Part shown: piece after piece, positions 34,258 through 43,318 of the stretch
Numbering within the stretch: position 1 is the first letter of the stretch
Layout of the letters: the number at the start of each line of letters is the position of its first letter
Assembly (NCBI GenBank): GCA_963732655.1
Contig: CAVTAI010000003.1
Span: 124,001-188,000 of the forward strand
Direction of reading: 5' to 3'
From: CAVTWS01 sp963732655
GTDB taxonomy: Bacteria; Actinomycetota; Acidimicrobiia; Acidimicrobiales; SHLQ01
Length of the DNA stretch: 64,000 nt
Translations under genes and position numbers: made by a program
Notes under the pieces: model-generated
The model's input: the letters and a program-made list of their open reading frames with translations, nothing else
Told to the model about the DNA's origin: nothing
Databases searched by the model: none

Positions 34258-36012
34258 ATGAAACGACGCGTGCTCACCATGCTCGCGCTCGTGGCGTCGT
34301 TCTCGCTCATCGCTGCTGCCTGCGGCGATGACGACGACGACACCGCCACGAGCGACGGCGACGGTGCGACCACCGAAACCACCGCGGCTCCGGCCGACGA
34401 TGGTGGCGATGGCGCAACCGACGAAGCCACCACCACGGCCGTTCCGGCCGACGACGGTGGCGAAGCCGCCGCGGGCGGCGAGTTGATCGACGGAGGCACC
34501 TTCGTCGGTGACCCGCCTGAGCACATCGATCCGGCGCTGAACTCCACGCTCGACGCCTACCAGGTCATCAATGCCGTCTACGACGGCCTGACCGACATCG
34601 ACGTGAGCGATCCGGCCAACCCCCAGATCGTCCCCGATGTCGCCGAATCCTACGAGCCCAACGACGACGCCACCGTCTGGACCTTCACGATCCGCGACGA
34701 CGAGTTCTTCTCCGACGGCGAGCAGGTCCTGCCCAGCACCTTCGCCAACTCGTGGCAGCGCGCCGCCGCCCTCGGCGGCGACTACAGCTACCTGCTGACC
34801 TTCATCGAGGGCGGCGAGGCCGCGCTCGAGGCCGCAGGCGCCGAGCCCATTTCGGGCGTGGTGGCCGACGACGCCGCGATGACCCTCACGGTCACGCTCA
34901 GCGCTCCGTACGCCAACTTCGACGCGGTTGCCGGCTTCCAGCTGTTCTTCCCCGTTCCGGCCGCCGCCGTCGAGGCGGGCGCCGAGTGGGAAAATGGCGT
35001 CATGGTGGGCAACGGCCCCTTCGCCATGGAGTCGGCCCGTACCGACGAGGAGATCGTCCTCGTACCCAACCCGGAGTGGAACGGCGACGTCTACGGCACC
35101 ACAGCGGTGTCGCTCAGCCGGATCGTCTTCCGTACGACGGCCGACCCCGACACCAGCTACAACACGCTGGAGAACGAAGAGGTCGATACCGCCAACATCC
35201 CGCCGGGCCGCGTGACCGAGGCCGAGGAGAACTGGGGCAACACGCTCGACGTCGACATCCTCGGCTCCTACCACTGGGTCGTGAACTCCAACAGCGCAAC
35301 GATCGGAGGCGACGAAAACCTGCTGCTCCGCCAGGCTGTCCAGCAAGCGATCAACCGTGAGGAGATCAACGAGGCCGTCTACAACAACAGCCGCACCGCC
35401 TCGACCGGCGTCACGCCTCCGGGTATCCCGGGCTTCTTGGAAGGTCTGTGCTCCGTCTGCGTCTACGACGCCGAGGGAGCCCAGGCTTCGTTCGACGAGT
35501 GGGTGGCCGCCGGCAACTCCCAGTCGGCGCCGATCGTGCTCCAGTTCAACGCCGACGCCGGCCACGAACCGGTTGCTCAGATCGTCGTGGACAACCTGGC
35601 TGCCATCGGCATCGAAGCGGTTGCTCAGCCCGAGGACGGCGAGACGTACTTCTCGATGCTGGCCGACGGTGGCTGCATCGACGTCTGCCGGGCCGGCTGG
35701 TTTGCCGACTACCCGACGTACGACAACTTCATGTTCGACCTGTTCCACGGTGACTCCATCGGTGGCAACAACCTCGGCCCGTTTGTGAACGCCGAGTTCG
35801 ATGCCCTGATCACCGAGGCCAAGCAGACCACCGATCGTGACGCTGCCGCAGCGTTGTACCAGCAAGCCGAGACCATCCTCCTCGACGAGGTGGGCGTGCT
35901 CCCGATCACCTGGTACAAGGGCGACTACGCCTACAACGACGACAAGATCGCCGTGTTCCCCCAGACCAACTTCGGCCTGATCCTCTGGGAGCAGGTCGAG
36001 CTGGCCGGCTAG
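34258..36012 (+). CDS. oppA: Peptide/oligopeptide ABC transporter substrate-binding lipoprotein
   Basis: A 584-residue SBP_bac_5-type binding protein. Lipoprotein signal with lipobox LIAAAC (Cys after about 21 residues), an acidic Asp/Thr-rich linker (to about residue 75), then the peptide-binding fold: GTFVGDPPEHIDPALNSTLD, QVINAVYDGLTD, TWTFTIRDDEFFSDGEQV, NGPFAMESARTDEEIVLVPN and the C-terminal ADYPTYDNFMFDLF. ATG 34258 follows AGGAGGGG. It is the first gene of the opp operon; a nested hairpin separates it from the permeases. Cys pairs CSVC and CIDVC may form disulfides. Confidence 0.93.
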   Translation: MKRRVLTMLALVASFSLIAAACGDDDDDTATSDGDGATTETTAAPADDGGDGATDEATTTAVPADDGGEAAAGGELIDGGTFVGDPPEHIDPALNSTLDAYQVINAVYDGLTDIDVSDPANPQIVPDVAESYEPNDDATVWTFTIRDDEFFSDGEQVLPSTFANSWQRAAALGGDYSYLLTFIEGGEAALEAAGAEPISGVVADDAAMTLTVTLSAPYANFDAVAGFQLFFPVPAAAVEAGAEWENGVMVGNGPFAMESARTDEEIVLVPNPEWNGDVYGTTAVSLSRIVFRTTADPDTSYNTLENEEVDTANIPPGRVTEAEENWGNTLDVDILGSYHWVVNSNSATIGGDENLLLRQAVQQAINREEINEAVYNNSRTASTGVTPPGIPGFLEGLCSVCVYDAEGAQASFDEWVAAGNSQSAPIVLQFNADAGHEPVAQIVVDNLAAIGIEAVAQPEDGETYFSMLADGGCIDVCRAGWFADYPTYDNFMFDLFHGDSIGGNNLGPFVNAEFDALITEAKQTTDRDAAAALYQQAETILLDEVGVLPITWYKGDYAYNDDKIAVFPQTNFGLILWEQVELAG

Positions 36013-36036
36013 AGTCCCGACCACTCCAGGACGTTT

Positions 36037-36076
36037 GGCCCGGGGGTGGGCGAGTTCGCTCGCCCTCTCTCGGGCC
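36037..36076 (+). terminator. Nested hairpin between oppA and oppB, probable attenuator
   Basis: Inner stem GGGCGAG TTCG CTCGCCC (36048-36054 with 36059-36065) closed by a TTCG tetraloop, enclosed by GGCCCG/CGGGCC (36037-36042 with 36071-36076). Such a structure after a binding-protein gene commonly lets the binding protein be made in excess over the permease genes. Confidence 0.7.
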
Positions 36077-36108
36077 GTCCAGGATATCTTCGACAGGGGT
36101 GAGAGTCG

Positions 36109-37116
36109 GTGACGGCATACATCATCAGGCGCGTGCTGCTGATCGGCCTCACGCTGTTCATCGCCCTGTCGTTCCTGTTCTTCTTGTATTTCGCACTCCC
36201 CGGTGACCCCGCCGATCTGCTGGCCGGGGGCGGCGATCGGGTGGCCAACCCGATCCGGGTCGAGCAGGTCACCGAGCGCTACGGCCTCGACAAGCCGATC
36301 GTCGAGCAGTACACGGACTTCTGGCAGCGCACGCTGCGGTGGGATCTCGGTGAGTCGTTCTCGTCGGGCGACAGCGTCAACGAGATCCTCGGGCGCACCG
36401 CCCCCCGCAGCATCCGCCTGTCGTTCTGGGCCATCGTGATCGAGATCGTGGTCGGCATCTCGGTCGGCATCATCTCGGCGGTTCGGCGCTACTCCATCTG
36501 GGACCGCATCACCACGATCTTCACGGCGACGGCGTCGGCCATCCCGGTCTTCGTGCTCGCGTTCGTGCTCCAGTACGTAGCCGCCATCATCCCGAACCGC
36601 CATGGCTGGCCCGAGGCGCTGCACCTCAAATTCAACGGACGGGGCGACGACAGCTGGTTCCTCTTCTTCATCCCGACCGGCAACACCTGGCAGCACCTGG
36701 TGTTGCCGGCCATCACGCTGGCCAGCGTCTCGACCGCCCTGGCCGCCCGCATGACGCGGGGCTCGATGCTCGAGGTGCTCGGCGCCGACTTCATGCGCAC
36801 GGCCAAGGCCAAGGGGCTCGCCGAGCGCGACGTCATAGTCAGACACGGGCTGCGCAACGCCATGCTGCCCGTCGTCACGCTCATCGGGCTCGATCTGGGC
36901 ACGGCGATCGGCTCGGCGATCCTGACCGAGACGGCATTCAGTTGGGGTGGCATCGGCTTCACCATCGCCAACGCCATCGGTGAACGGGACCGACCCGTGC
37001 TCCTCGGACTCAGTACCGTCGTGATCCTCGCCTACGCGGTGATCAACCTGGTCGTCGACATCTCCTACGGCTGGTTCGACCCGAGGGTTCGTCTCGGAAG
37101 GGGGTCCCGACGATGA
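36109..37116 (+). CDS. oppB: Peptide ABC transporter permease, OppB type
   Basis: A 335-residue inner-membrane permease from GTG 36109. The N-terminus MTAYIIRRVLLIGLTLFIAL and the EAA coupling loop (MRTAKAKGLAERDVIVRHGLRNAMLPVVT) are typical of OppB/DppB, with six membrane segments. It pairs with OppC to form the channel of the peptide importer. Stop overlaps the oppC start by 4 nt (ATGA). Confidence 0.94.
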   Translation: MTAYIIRRVLLIGLTLFIALSFLFFLYFALPGDPADLLAGGGDRVANPIRVEQVTERYGLDKPIVEQYTDFWQRTLRWDLGESFSSGDSVNEILGRTAPRSIRLSFWAIVIEIVVGISVGIISAVRRYSIWDRITTIFTATASAIPVFVLAFVLQYVAAIIPNRHGWPEALHLKFNGRGDDSWFLFFIPTGNTWQHLVLPAITLASVSTALAARMTRGSMLEVLGADFMRTAKAKGLAERDVIVRHGLRNAMLPVVTLIGLDLGTAIGSAILTETAFSWGGIGFTIANAIGERDRPVLLGLSTVVILAYAVINLVVDISYGWFDPRVRLGRGSRR

Positions 37117-38042
37117 CCGATGTCGTCGACGCGAGTGGCGTCAACATCAAACCGAGCAGCCCGGGACCCGAGGCGGGCATCGCCGACATCGGGCGCGACT
37201 CCTCGTCCTGGGCGGATTTCTGGCGCCGGTTCAGCGAGAACCGCCTGGCGGTCGTGGCTCTCGTGGTGCTGATCCTGCTGATCCTGGTCGCCGTCTTCGC
37301 CGACCTCATCGCCCCGTACGGCTTCGCCGAACGCCCACGGTCCGCGACCTCCAAACCGTCGTGGGACCACCTGTTCGGCACCGACCAGATCGGCCGTGAC
37401 GTGTTCAGCCGGGTCGTCTACGGGACTCGGGTATCGCTACGCATCGGTATCGTGGCCACCCTCATATCCACGGTCATCGGGGTCTTCTTCGGCGCCGTGT
37501 CCGGCTATTTCGGGGGTTGGACCGACGCCGTCATCTCCCGCATCGTGGAGGCCGGTCTGGCCATCCCGTACATCGTCCTGGCCGTCTCGATCGCCGCCAT
37601 CATGGGCCGGACCGAGAATTCGGTGATCGTGATCCTGGGACTGACCGGATGGCTCGGCATCGACCGCATCGTGCGGGCCAGCTTCATCCAGCTCAAGGAG
37701 CAGGAGTTCGTCGAGGCGGCCACGGCCCTCGGGTTCGGCCGGTGGCGGATCATGTTCCGCCACATCTTGCCCAACGCCATCCAGCCCATCATCGTCTTCA
37801 GCGCCATCGCCGTCGGCTCGGCCATCCTGGCCGAGGCCGCCCTGTCGTTCCTCGGCGCCGGCCCCGTCGACCCGACGCCGGCGTGGGGTCTCATGGTGTC
37901 CACGGCGAAGGGCCGCCTGGCCAACGCTCCTTACGAACTGCTCTTCCCCGGGGGGGCGATCGTGCTCACCGTCCTCACGTTCCTGATGATCGGCGACGGC
38001 CTCCGCGACGCCCTCGATCCCAAGCTCAAGAACCGGGAGTAG
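37113..38042 (+). CDS. oppC: Peptide ABC transporter permease, OppC type
   Basis: A 309-residue permease. A soluble N-terminus (about 40 residues) precedes the first helix (LAVVALVVLILLILVAVFADL), followed by FGTDQIGRDVFSRVVYGTRVSL, the OppC signature, and the EAA loop EAATALGFGRWRIMFRHILPNAI. Translation is coupled to oppB (ATGA overlap), and oppD follows after 3 bp. Confidence 0.94.
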   Translation: MTDVVDASGVNIKPSSPGPEAGIADIGRDSSSWADFWRRFSENRLAVVALVVLILLILVAVFADLIAPYGFAERPRSATSKPSWDHLFGTDQIGRDVFSRVVYGTRVSLRIGIVATLISTVIGVFFGAVSGYFGGWTDAVISRIVEAGLAIPYIVLAVSIAAIMGRTENSVIVILGLTGWLGIDRIVRASFIQLKEQEFVEAATALGFGRWRIMFRHILPNAIQPIIVFSAIAVGSAILAEAALSFLGAGPVDPTPAWGLMVSTAKGRLANAPYELLFPGGAIVLTVLTFLMIGDGLRDALDPKLKNRE

Positions 38043-38045
38043 ACG

Positions 38046-39056
38046 GTGACTCAGCCCGAGATACTCCTGTCGGTTCGCGACCTTCGAACCACATTCGCGT
38101 CCGAGGACGGCGATGTTCCGGCCGTCGCCGGGGTGTCGTTCGACGTGGCACGGGGCGAGGTGCTGTCGATCGTCGGCGAGTCCGGATCCGGGAAATCCGT
38201 CACGGCCATGAGCATCCTGGGTCTGCTGCCCCCGTCGGCGCGCATCGAGGGTGACGGCGTGCTCTGGAAAGGCGAGGACCTCCTGGCCGTCCGTGAAGAG
38301 CGGATGCTTCAGGTGCGTGGTGGAGAGATCGCCATGATCTTCCAGGATCCGTTGTCGGCCCTGAACCCGGTGCACAAGGTCGGTCGGCAGATCGCCGAGA
38401 TGGTGCGCATCCACAAGAAGGCGAGCAAACGCGAGGCTCGCATCAAGGCGATCGATGCGCTCGACCTCGTGGGCATTCCCCAAGCCGCCCGGCGAGCCGA
38501 CATGTACCCGCACGAGTTCTCCGGCGGCATGCGTCAGCGGGCCATGATCGCCATGGCGATCGCGTGCGACCCAGACCTGCTGATCGCCGACGAGCCGACC
38601 ACCGCGCTCGACGTCACCGTGCAGGCCCAGGTGCTGGAGGTGCTACTCCGACTCAAGGACCAGCTGAACTCGGCCATCATGCTGATCACCCACGACCTCG
38701 GGGTGGTGGCCGGTATCTCCGACCGCGTGATGGTGATGTACGCCGGCCGTCAGGTCGAGGTGGGCACGACCGACGACATCTTCTACCGGACCCGTCATCC
38801 CTACACGAGCGGCCTCATGGCGTCACTGCCGAGGGTCGACGACATTGGTGGCGAACCTCTCACCCCCATAACAGGAGCGCCACCGTCGTTGCTGCGCTTG
38901 CCGAGCGGGTGTTCGTTCAATCCCCGGTGCCCACTGGCCCAGGACCGTTGCCGGGCCGAGCGCCCCACCCTCACCGATGGCGCCGACATCGACCACGGCT
39001 CCGCTTGCTTCTACGCCGACCTCGTCCGCCGCGCCGACGCCGGGGTGACCCCGTGA
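38046..39056 (+). CDS. oppD: Peptide ABC transporter ATPase, OppD type
   Basis: A 336-residue nucleotide-binding subunit from GTG 38046. Walker A GESGSGKSV, signature FSGGMRQRAMIAMAIA, Walker B DLLIADEPTTALDV, switch His in LITHDLGVV. The C-terminal extension with Cys-containing GCSFNPRCPLAQDRC is the oligopeptide-transporter-specific tail. Works as a heterodimer with OppF to drive import. Its stop overlaps the oppF GTG. Confidence 0.95.
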   Translation: MTQPEILLSVRDLRTTFASEDGDVPAVAGVSFDVARGEVLSIVGESGSGKSVTAMSILGLLPPSARIEGDGVLWKGEDLLAVREERMLQVRGGEIAMIFQDPLSALNPVHKVGRQIAEMVRIHKKASKREARIKAIDALDLVGIPQAARRADMYPHEFSGGMRQRAMIAMAIACDPDLLIADEPTTALDVTVQAQVLEVLLRLKDQLNSAIMLITHDLGVVAGISDRVMVMYAGRQVEVGTTDDIFYRTRHPYTSGLMASLPRVDDIGGEPLTPITGAPPSLLRLPSGCSFNPRCPLAQDRCRAERPTLTDGADIDHGSACFYADLVRRADAGVTP

Positions 39057-40048
39057 GTCTCGAGCCGCTCCTGCGAGCCGACCACCTCGTCAAGGAGTTC
39101 CCGATCGCCGGCGGTGTGCTGGCCCGCGAGGTGGCCCGGGTCCAGGCGGTCAGCGACGTGTCGTTCGACGTGTACCCCGGCGAGACGCTCGGACTCGTTG
39201 GGGAGTCCGGTTGCGGGAAGTCCACGCTCGGCCGGGTGCTGATGCGGCTTCTGACGCCGACCTCCGGGCGGGTGGTGTTCGAGGGTCAGGACCTGACGAC
39301 CCTGAAGGGGCGGGCCCTCCGTGACGCTCGCCGCCGTCTGCAGATCGTCTTCCAGGATCCCTATGCGTCGCTCAACCCGCGCATGAAGGTCGGCCAGATC
39401 CTGGCCGAGCCGCTTCGGGTGCACCAGGGCACGTCGAAGGAGAAGGCGAACGAGGTGGTCCAAGACCTGCTCGTCCAGGTCGGTCTGTCACCCGAGCACG
39501 CCAACCGGTTCCCGCACGAGTTCTCCGGCGGCCAGCGCCAACGGGTCGGTATCGCCCGGGCCCTGGCTCTCGAACCTCAGCTGATCGTGCTCGACGAACC
39601 GGTCTCGGCGCTCGACGTGTCGATCCAGGCGGGCGTGGTCAACCTGCTGCAGCGCCTCCAGCGGGAGCGGGGCCTGGCCTACGTCTTCATCGCCCACGAC
39701 CTGTCGGTCGTGCGCCACATCTCCGACCGCGTGGCCGTGATGTACCTGGGCAAGCTCGTCGAGATGGGAGATCGCACCCAGATCTACACCGCCGCGTCTC
39801 ACCCGTACACCCAGTCGCTGCTGTCGGCGGTGCCGGTCCCCGATCCCGATCGGGAGCGCACCCGGCGCCGCATCGTGCTCGAAGGCGATGTCCCCTCGCC
39901 GATCGACCCTCCCTCGGGCTGCCGCTTCCGCACCCGGTGCTGGAAGGCGACCGATCTCTGCGCGACCGAGGAGCCGGCGCTCATCGACCGTGGCCAGGGC
40001 CACCCCGTCGCCTGCCACTACGCCGAAGTCGCAGCCGACCTCGTCTAA
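39053..40048 (+). CDS. oppF: Peptide ABC transporter ATPase, OppF type
   Basis: A 331-residue second ATPase from GTG 39053, overlapping the oppD stop (GTGA). Walker A GESGCGKSTLG, signature FSGGQRQRVGIARALA, Walker B QLIVLDEPVSALDVS, switch His in FIAHDLSVV, and the C-terminal GCRFRTRCWKATDLC tail. The longer frame upstream runs through oppD and is not real. Last gene of the operon; the first 50-bp inverted-repeat element follows 18 bp after the stop. Confidence 0.95.
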   Translation: MSLEPLLRADHLVKEFPIAGGVLAREVARVQAVSDVSFDVYPGETLGLVGESGCGKSTLGRVLMRLLTPTSGRVVFEGQDLTTLKGRALRDARRRLQIVFQDPYASLNPRMKVGQILAEPLRVHQGTSKEKANEVVQDLLVQVGLSPEHANRFPHEFSGGQRQRVGIARALALEPQLIVLDEPVSALDVSIQAGVVNLLQRLQRERGLAYVFIAHDLSVVRHISDRVAVMYLGKLVEMGDRTQIYTAASHPYTQSLLSAVPVPDPDRERTRRRIVLEGDVPSPIDPPSGCRFRTRCWKATDLCATEEPALIDRGQGHPVACHYAEVAADLV

Positions 40049-40066
40049 CCCCGTCCCCTGACCCCT

Positions 40067-40116
40067 GAACTGGGAGACGCGGTGGTCGTGTGGGCGACGG
40101 GTTGGTCTCCCAGTTC
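40067..40116. repeat. 50-bp inverted-repeat element, copy 1
   Basis: Ends in a perfect 12-bp inverted repeat (GAACTGGGAGAC ... GTCTCCCAGTTC) with an inner GTCG/CGAC pair in the 26-nt loop. Identical to the copy at 41169-41218 except for one base. It may also terminate the opp operon. Confidence 0.93.
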
Positions 40117-40146
40117 GGGGGTGGTGGGTGCTGAACCCCGTACGGG

Positions 40147-41104
40147 TCAGGCAGCGAACCCGGAATGGAACCTCAGGTCGCGTGCAGTCCGGAGACGATC
40201 GATGACGTTGTCTGCCCGGTGCCAGAGGTCGACCTCTGTGAACCTCAGCACGATCCAGCCGGCCTCTTCCAGCGCTCGGGTGCGTTCGGCGTCGGCTCGG
40301 GCGTCGATCAATGCCCCGTGGTACCTGTCGCTGTCGATCTCGACGATGATCCTCCGCTCGCGATCGATGAAATCGACCCGCCCAAGCCATCGGTCCTTCG
40401 ACCCGACGTGGACCTGCCGACTCATGCCCGACATTCCGGCCCGGCGAACGAGTTCGAGGAATCGAAACTCCAGGCCGCTGTCCACGGGGCGGTGGTCTGG
40501 TGGCCGGTCCGCGATGAGCTGACGCATCGTCGCGATCCCTCGCCGACCTCGTCCCTCGAGGTCGGCGAGCATGCTCGACAGGGAAGCATGGTTGACCAGG
40601 CCCATCGACCACGCAGTGTCGAGCGCCCGCTCGATTCGTTTCGGGTGGCTGCCGTTCGTCGCGAGGTCGAACAACGTGCGGGCAGGAGTCGTGACCGGAA
40701 TGCCGGCCAAGGTGGTGACGTGCGACTCCAGCAGCTTCCGCGGTCGATGCACGATGGCAAGGCGTGTGACGCGCTGGCCGGGACTTATCCCGCTCGGCCG
40801 TGGCATGGAGAGGGTCAAATAGGTAGCCCGCAATCCCCCAGTGGGCCAAGCACGAGTCGTGAGAAAGATACGGTGTCGGCCCGGCATCGAGCACAGCCGC
40901 AAGGACTCGCTGGCTGACGCTCGGAGCGGTTCCGGCGAGCCGGAAGACGGTCGCAGTGATCCGCTCCAACCCCAGTCGGCTCTGGACGGTACGTCGTCGC
41001 CTGTCCTCGGTGATGAACTCGAGCTGGCTGAGGCGTACCAGCCCGTGCTGACGTTCCGCGATTCGTCGGAGGACGTGCAGGTCGTGGGAGAGGTCGTTGT
41101 CCAT
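40147..41104 (-). pseudogene. AbiEi-like/DUF559 endonuclease-domain protein, frameshifted
   Basis: Two overlapping minus-strand frames make one protein. From ATG 41104 the first reads LHVLRRIAERQHGLVRLSQL, LSHDSCLAHWGIAGYLFDPLH, a winged-helix AbiEi-type antitoxin N-terminus. Near 40800-40815 the match moves to another frame (MPRPSGISPGQRVTRLAIVH, IPVTTPARTLFDLATNG, ALIDARADAERTRALEEAGW, VLRFTEVDLW), a DUF559 Vsr-like endonuclease C-terminus ending at 40147. One extra base, or loss of two, explains the shift. Such fused AbiEi/DUF559 proteins are common single genes in actinobacteria, with unclear function, perhaps defence. Two 50-bp inverted-repeat elements flank it. Whether the shift is real decay or a sequencing indel cannot be told. 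Confidence 0.78.
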
Positions 41105-41168
41105 GACGGTATTTCACACGGGCTCTGTGACATCGCTCGATCGGACACCAGGGACCCCGAGCAGAGGT

Positions 41169-41218
41169 GAACTGGGAGACGCGGTGGTCGCGTGGGCGAC
41201 GGGTTGGTCTCCCAGTTC
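41169..41218. repeat. 50-bp inverted-repeat element, copy 2
   Basis: Same orientation and 49 of 50 bases identical to 40067-40116 (T/C difference inside the loop). It lies 64 bp upstream of the DUF559 pseudogene start and 50 bp past the stop of the regulator gene. Confidence 0.93.
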
Positions 41219-41268
41219 GGGGAAGTTCGGGGGCCGCTCGGGGCAGCTCGGGCAGCCCGGGGTGTGGG

Positions 41269-41988
41269 TCAGGCGGTGACGGTGGTGACGCAGCGGTCGT
41301 CGCCTTGGGGGCGCGACGACTCGAGGTCGGCGGTGGCGTCGGGTCCGAACAGGGACTCGAGCATTCCTTGGACCATGCCCCGGTCGACCGCGCACATGAC
41401 CGGGTGCTCGATGGCCGACTCGCCGAAGGGGCAGTGCTCCGACACGATGCGAAGCTCGTTGCCCCGCTTCTCGGCGTGGGCGGCGAAGCCGTGGGCGGTG
41501 AGCGCTTCGGCGACGAGGTGGAGCGCGGCCCGGAACGACCGGGTGGTCTCGGTGGTGCCGAGCCCGGCGCTCATGATGCGGCCGTAGTCGCGGCCCACCT
41601 CCTCGGCCAAGGCCTGGGCCTGACCGGGCCCGAGGGCGGCCAGCGCTCGCCCGAGCAGGGTGATCAGGACCTCGTCGTGCCGGATCGGGAGCTCGAGCGC
41701 CTGGGGTGACTCCGAGGCGCGGTACCGCTTCGATGGGCGACCGGCGCCGCGGTTGGCCGCCCGCTCGACGGATACCTCGAGGTGGCTGCCGGCGGTCAGC
41801 TTGTCGAGGTGGTGACGAGCGACGTTGGGGTGGAGCTCGAAGTACTCGGCGACCTCGGCCGCGGTCACCCCGGCGGGCAAGGAGCGGGCGTGGAGGTAGA
41901 TGTCACGCCGGGTCGGATCGCCGAACGCCGAGGTGATCGCCGTGACGGCTGACGCGAAGTCCGTCGGGGTGAGGTCGGCGACATCCAC
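41269..41988 (-). CDS. Helix-turn-helix regulator with C-terminal Cys motif, SufR-like
   Basis: A 239-residue regulator. The N-terminal winged helix reads FGDPTRRDIYLHARSLPAGVTAAEVAEYFELHPNVARHHLDKL, then a dimer domain, then SEHCPFGESAIEHPVMCAV with two Cys 12 residues apart (C-x12-C), the arrangement by which SufR-type repressors hold an Fe-S cluster. The GTG start at 41988 has TACACT 6 nt upstream, a leaderless signal. It is divergent from mrp, an Fe-S carrier gene, so autoregulated control of Fe-S assembly is a reasonable inference. The longer upstream frame is rejected. Confidence 0.8.
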   Translation of the reverse strand: MDVADLTPTDFASAVTAITSAFGDPTRRDIYLHARSLPAGVTAAEVAEYFELHPNVARHHLDKLTAGSHLEVSVERAANRGAGRPSKRYRASESPQALELPIRHDEVLITLLGRALAALGPGQAQALAEEVGRDYGRIMSAGLGTTETTRSFRAALHLVAEALTAHGFAAHAEKRGNELRIVSEHCPFGESAIEHPVMCAVDRGMVQGMLESLFGPDATADLESSRPQGDDRCVTTVTA

Positions 41989-41994
41989 GCCGGT

Positions 41995-42000
41995 AGTGTA
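41995..42000 (-). promoter_or_regulatory. Putative -10 hexamer, leaderless regulator transcript
   Basis: On the minus strand TACACT ends 6 nt before the GTG at 41988. Confidence 0.5.
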
Positions 42001-42061
42001 CCGACGAGTCAGGCCTCGGCCGTCGAGGGCACCGTCTGGGCGTCCGCCGGGTCTGGTTCGG

Positions 42062-42107
42062 GAGCGTCGATCCGTCGACGTCCACGAGCCTCGAGCGTCG
42101 ATCCGTC
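42062..42107 (+). repeat. 15-bp direct repeat in the regulator/mrp divergent region
   Basis: GAGCGTCGATCCGTC occurs at 42062 and 42093 (31-bp spacing, about three helical turns), between the divergent promoters of the SufR-like regulator and mrp. It could be a paired operator or another tandem duplication. Confidence 0.8.
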
Positions 42108-42155
42108 CACGCCCGAGTGGCTCGAACACTCACGTTACGACAACCAGGAGTTGCG

Positions 42156-43298
42156 ATGACGCTGTCCGAATCCGCGGTGGTCGACGTGCTGCGGCCGGTG
42201 CACGATCCCGAGCTGCATCGGTCGATCGTGGATCTCGGCATGGTCCGGGAGATCACCATCGCGCTGCCCCGGGTCGAGGTGCAGATCGCGCTCACGGTGC
42301 CTGGCTGCCCCCTGAAGGCGGAGATCGACCGGCGGGTCACCGAGGCCGTCACCGGCCTCGACGGAGTCGACCACGTCGGCGTCACCTTCACGGTGATGTC
42401 CGACGAAGAGCGGGCGGCGCTGCGCCAGATGCTCCACGGCGACCCCGCGTCGACCGCGGGAACGCACCAGGCTCACGGTCACGCCGAGGGCCGAGTGATC
42501 CCGTTCGCCGACCCGGAGTCGCCCACCCGCGTCCTGTTGATCGCCAGCGGCAAGGGGGGCGTCGGCAAGTCCTCCGTCACCACCAACCTGGCCATCGCGC
42601 TGGCCCGGCGTAACCACTCTGTCGCGGTGGTCGACGCCGACGTGTGGGGCTTCTCGATACCGCGCATGCTGGGCGTCGATCGTCCGCCGACCGTGATCGA
42701 CGAGATGCTGATCCCGCCGGAGGCCCACGGTGTCCGATGCATCTCCATGGGCTTCTTCGCCCGTGAGGACCAGCCGGTGATCTGGCGGGGCCCGATGCTG
42801 CACAAGGCGCTCGAGCAGTTCCTGACCGACGTCTTCTGGGACGACCCCGATTTCCTCGTCGTCGACCTGCCGCCGGGCACCGGCGACATCTCGTTGTCGC
42901 TGTCGCAGTTCCTCCCGCGTGCGGAGGTGTACGTCGTCACCACGCCTCAACCGGCGGCTCAGAAGGTGGCGCAGCGGGCGGCGTTCATGGCCAAACAGGT
43001 GAACCTCACCGTCAAAGGCGTGATCGAGAACATGTCGTGGTTCACCGGCGACGACGGCAAGCAGTACGAGATCTTCGGCTCGGGCGGTGGGGCCGATCTC
43101 GCTCAACGGCTCGAGGTGCCGCTGCTCGGACGGGTGCCGCTGGTGACCGAGCTGCGGGAGGGCGCCGACACTGGGCGGCCCATCGTGGCCGTCGATCCCG
43201 ACAGCGAAGCCGCTCAGGTCTTCGTCTCCATGGCCGAACGCATCGACGTGGAGCTGGCGCCAACTCGCCGGTACCGCAAAGAGCTGAAGCTGATCTGA
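42156..43298 (+). CDS. mrp: Mrp/NBP35 family Fe-S cluster carrier ATPase
   Basis: A 380-residue Mrp protein. N-terminal MIP18/DUF59 domain (VVDVLRPVHDPELHRSIVDL, VPGCPLKAEI) followed by a deviant Walker A, ASGKGGVGKSSV, Walker B VVDLPPGTGD, and GVIENMSWF. Mrp carries and transfers 4Fe-4S clusters. The CxxC used by NBP35/ApbC for cluster bridging is not seen after ENMSW (FTGDDGKQYEIFG), so this copy may bind clusters differently. ATG 42156 follows AGGAG. Next genes are two ArsA-like ATPases. Confidence 0.93.
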   Translation: MTLSESAVVDVLRPVHDPELHRSIVDLGMVREITIALPRVEVQIALTVPGCPLKAEIDRRVTEAVTGLDGVDHVGVTFTVMSDEERAALRQMLHGDPASTAGTHQAHGHAEGRVIPFADPESPTRVLLIASGKGGVGKSSVTTNLAIALARRNHSVAVVDADVWGFSIPRMLGVDRPPTVIDEMLIPPEAHGVRCISMGFFAREDQPVIWRGPMLHKALEQFLTDVFWDDPDFLVVDLPPGTGDISLSLSQFLPRAEVYVVTTPQPAAQKVAQRAAFMAKQVNLTVKGVIENMSWFTGDDGKQYEIFGSGGGADLAQRLEVPLLGRVPLVTELREGADTGRPIVAVDPDSEAAQVFVSMAERIDVELAPTRRYRKELKLI

Positions 43299-43318
43299 CC
43301 GCCTGACCCGGGGCCACG

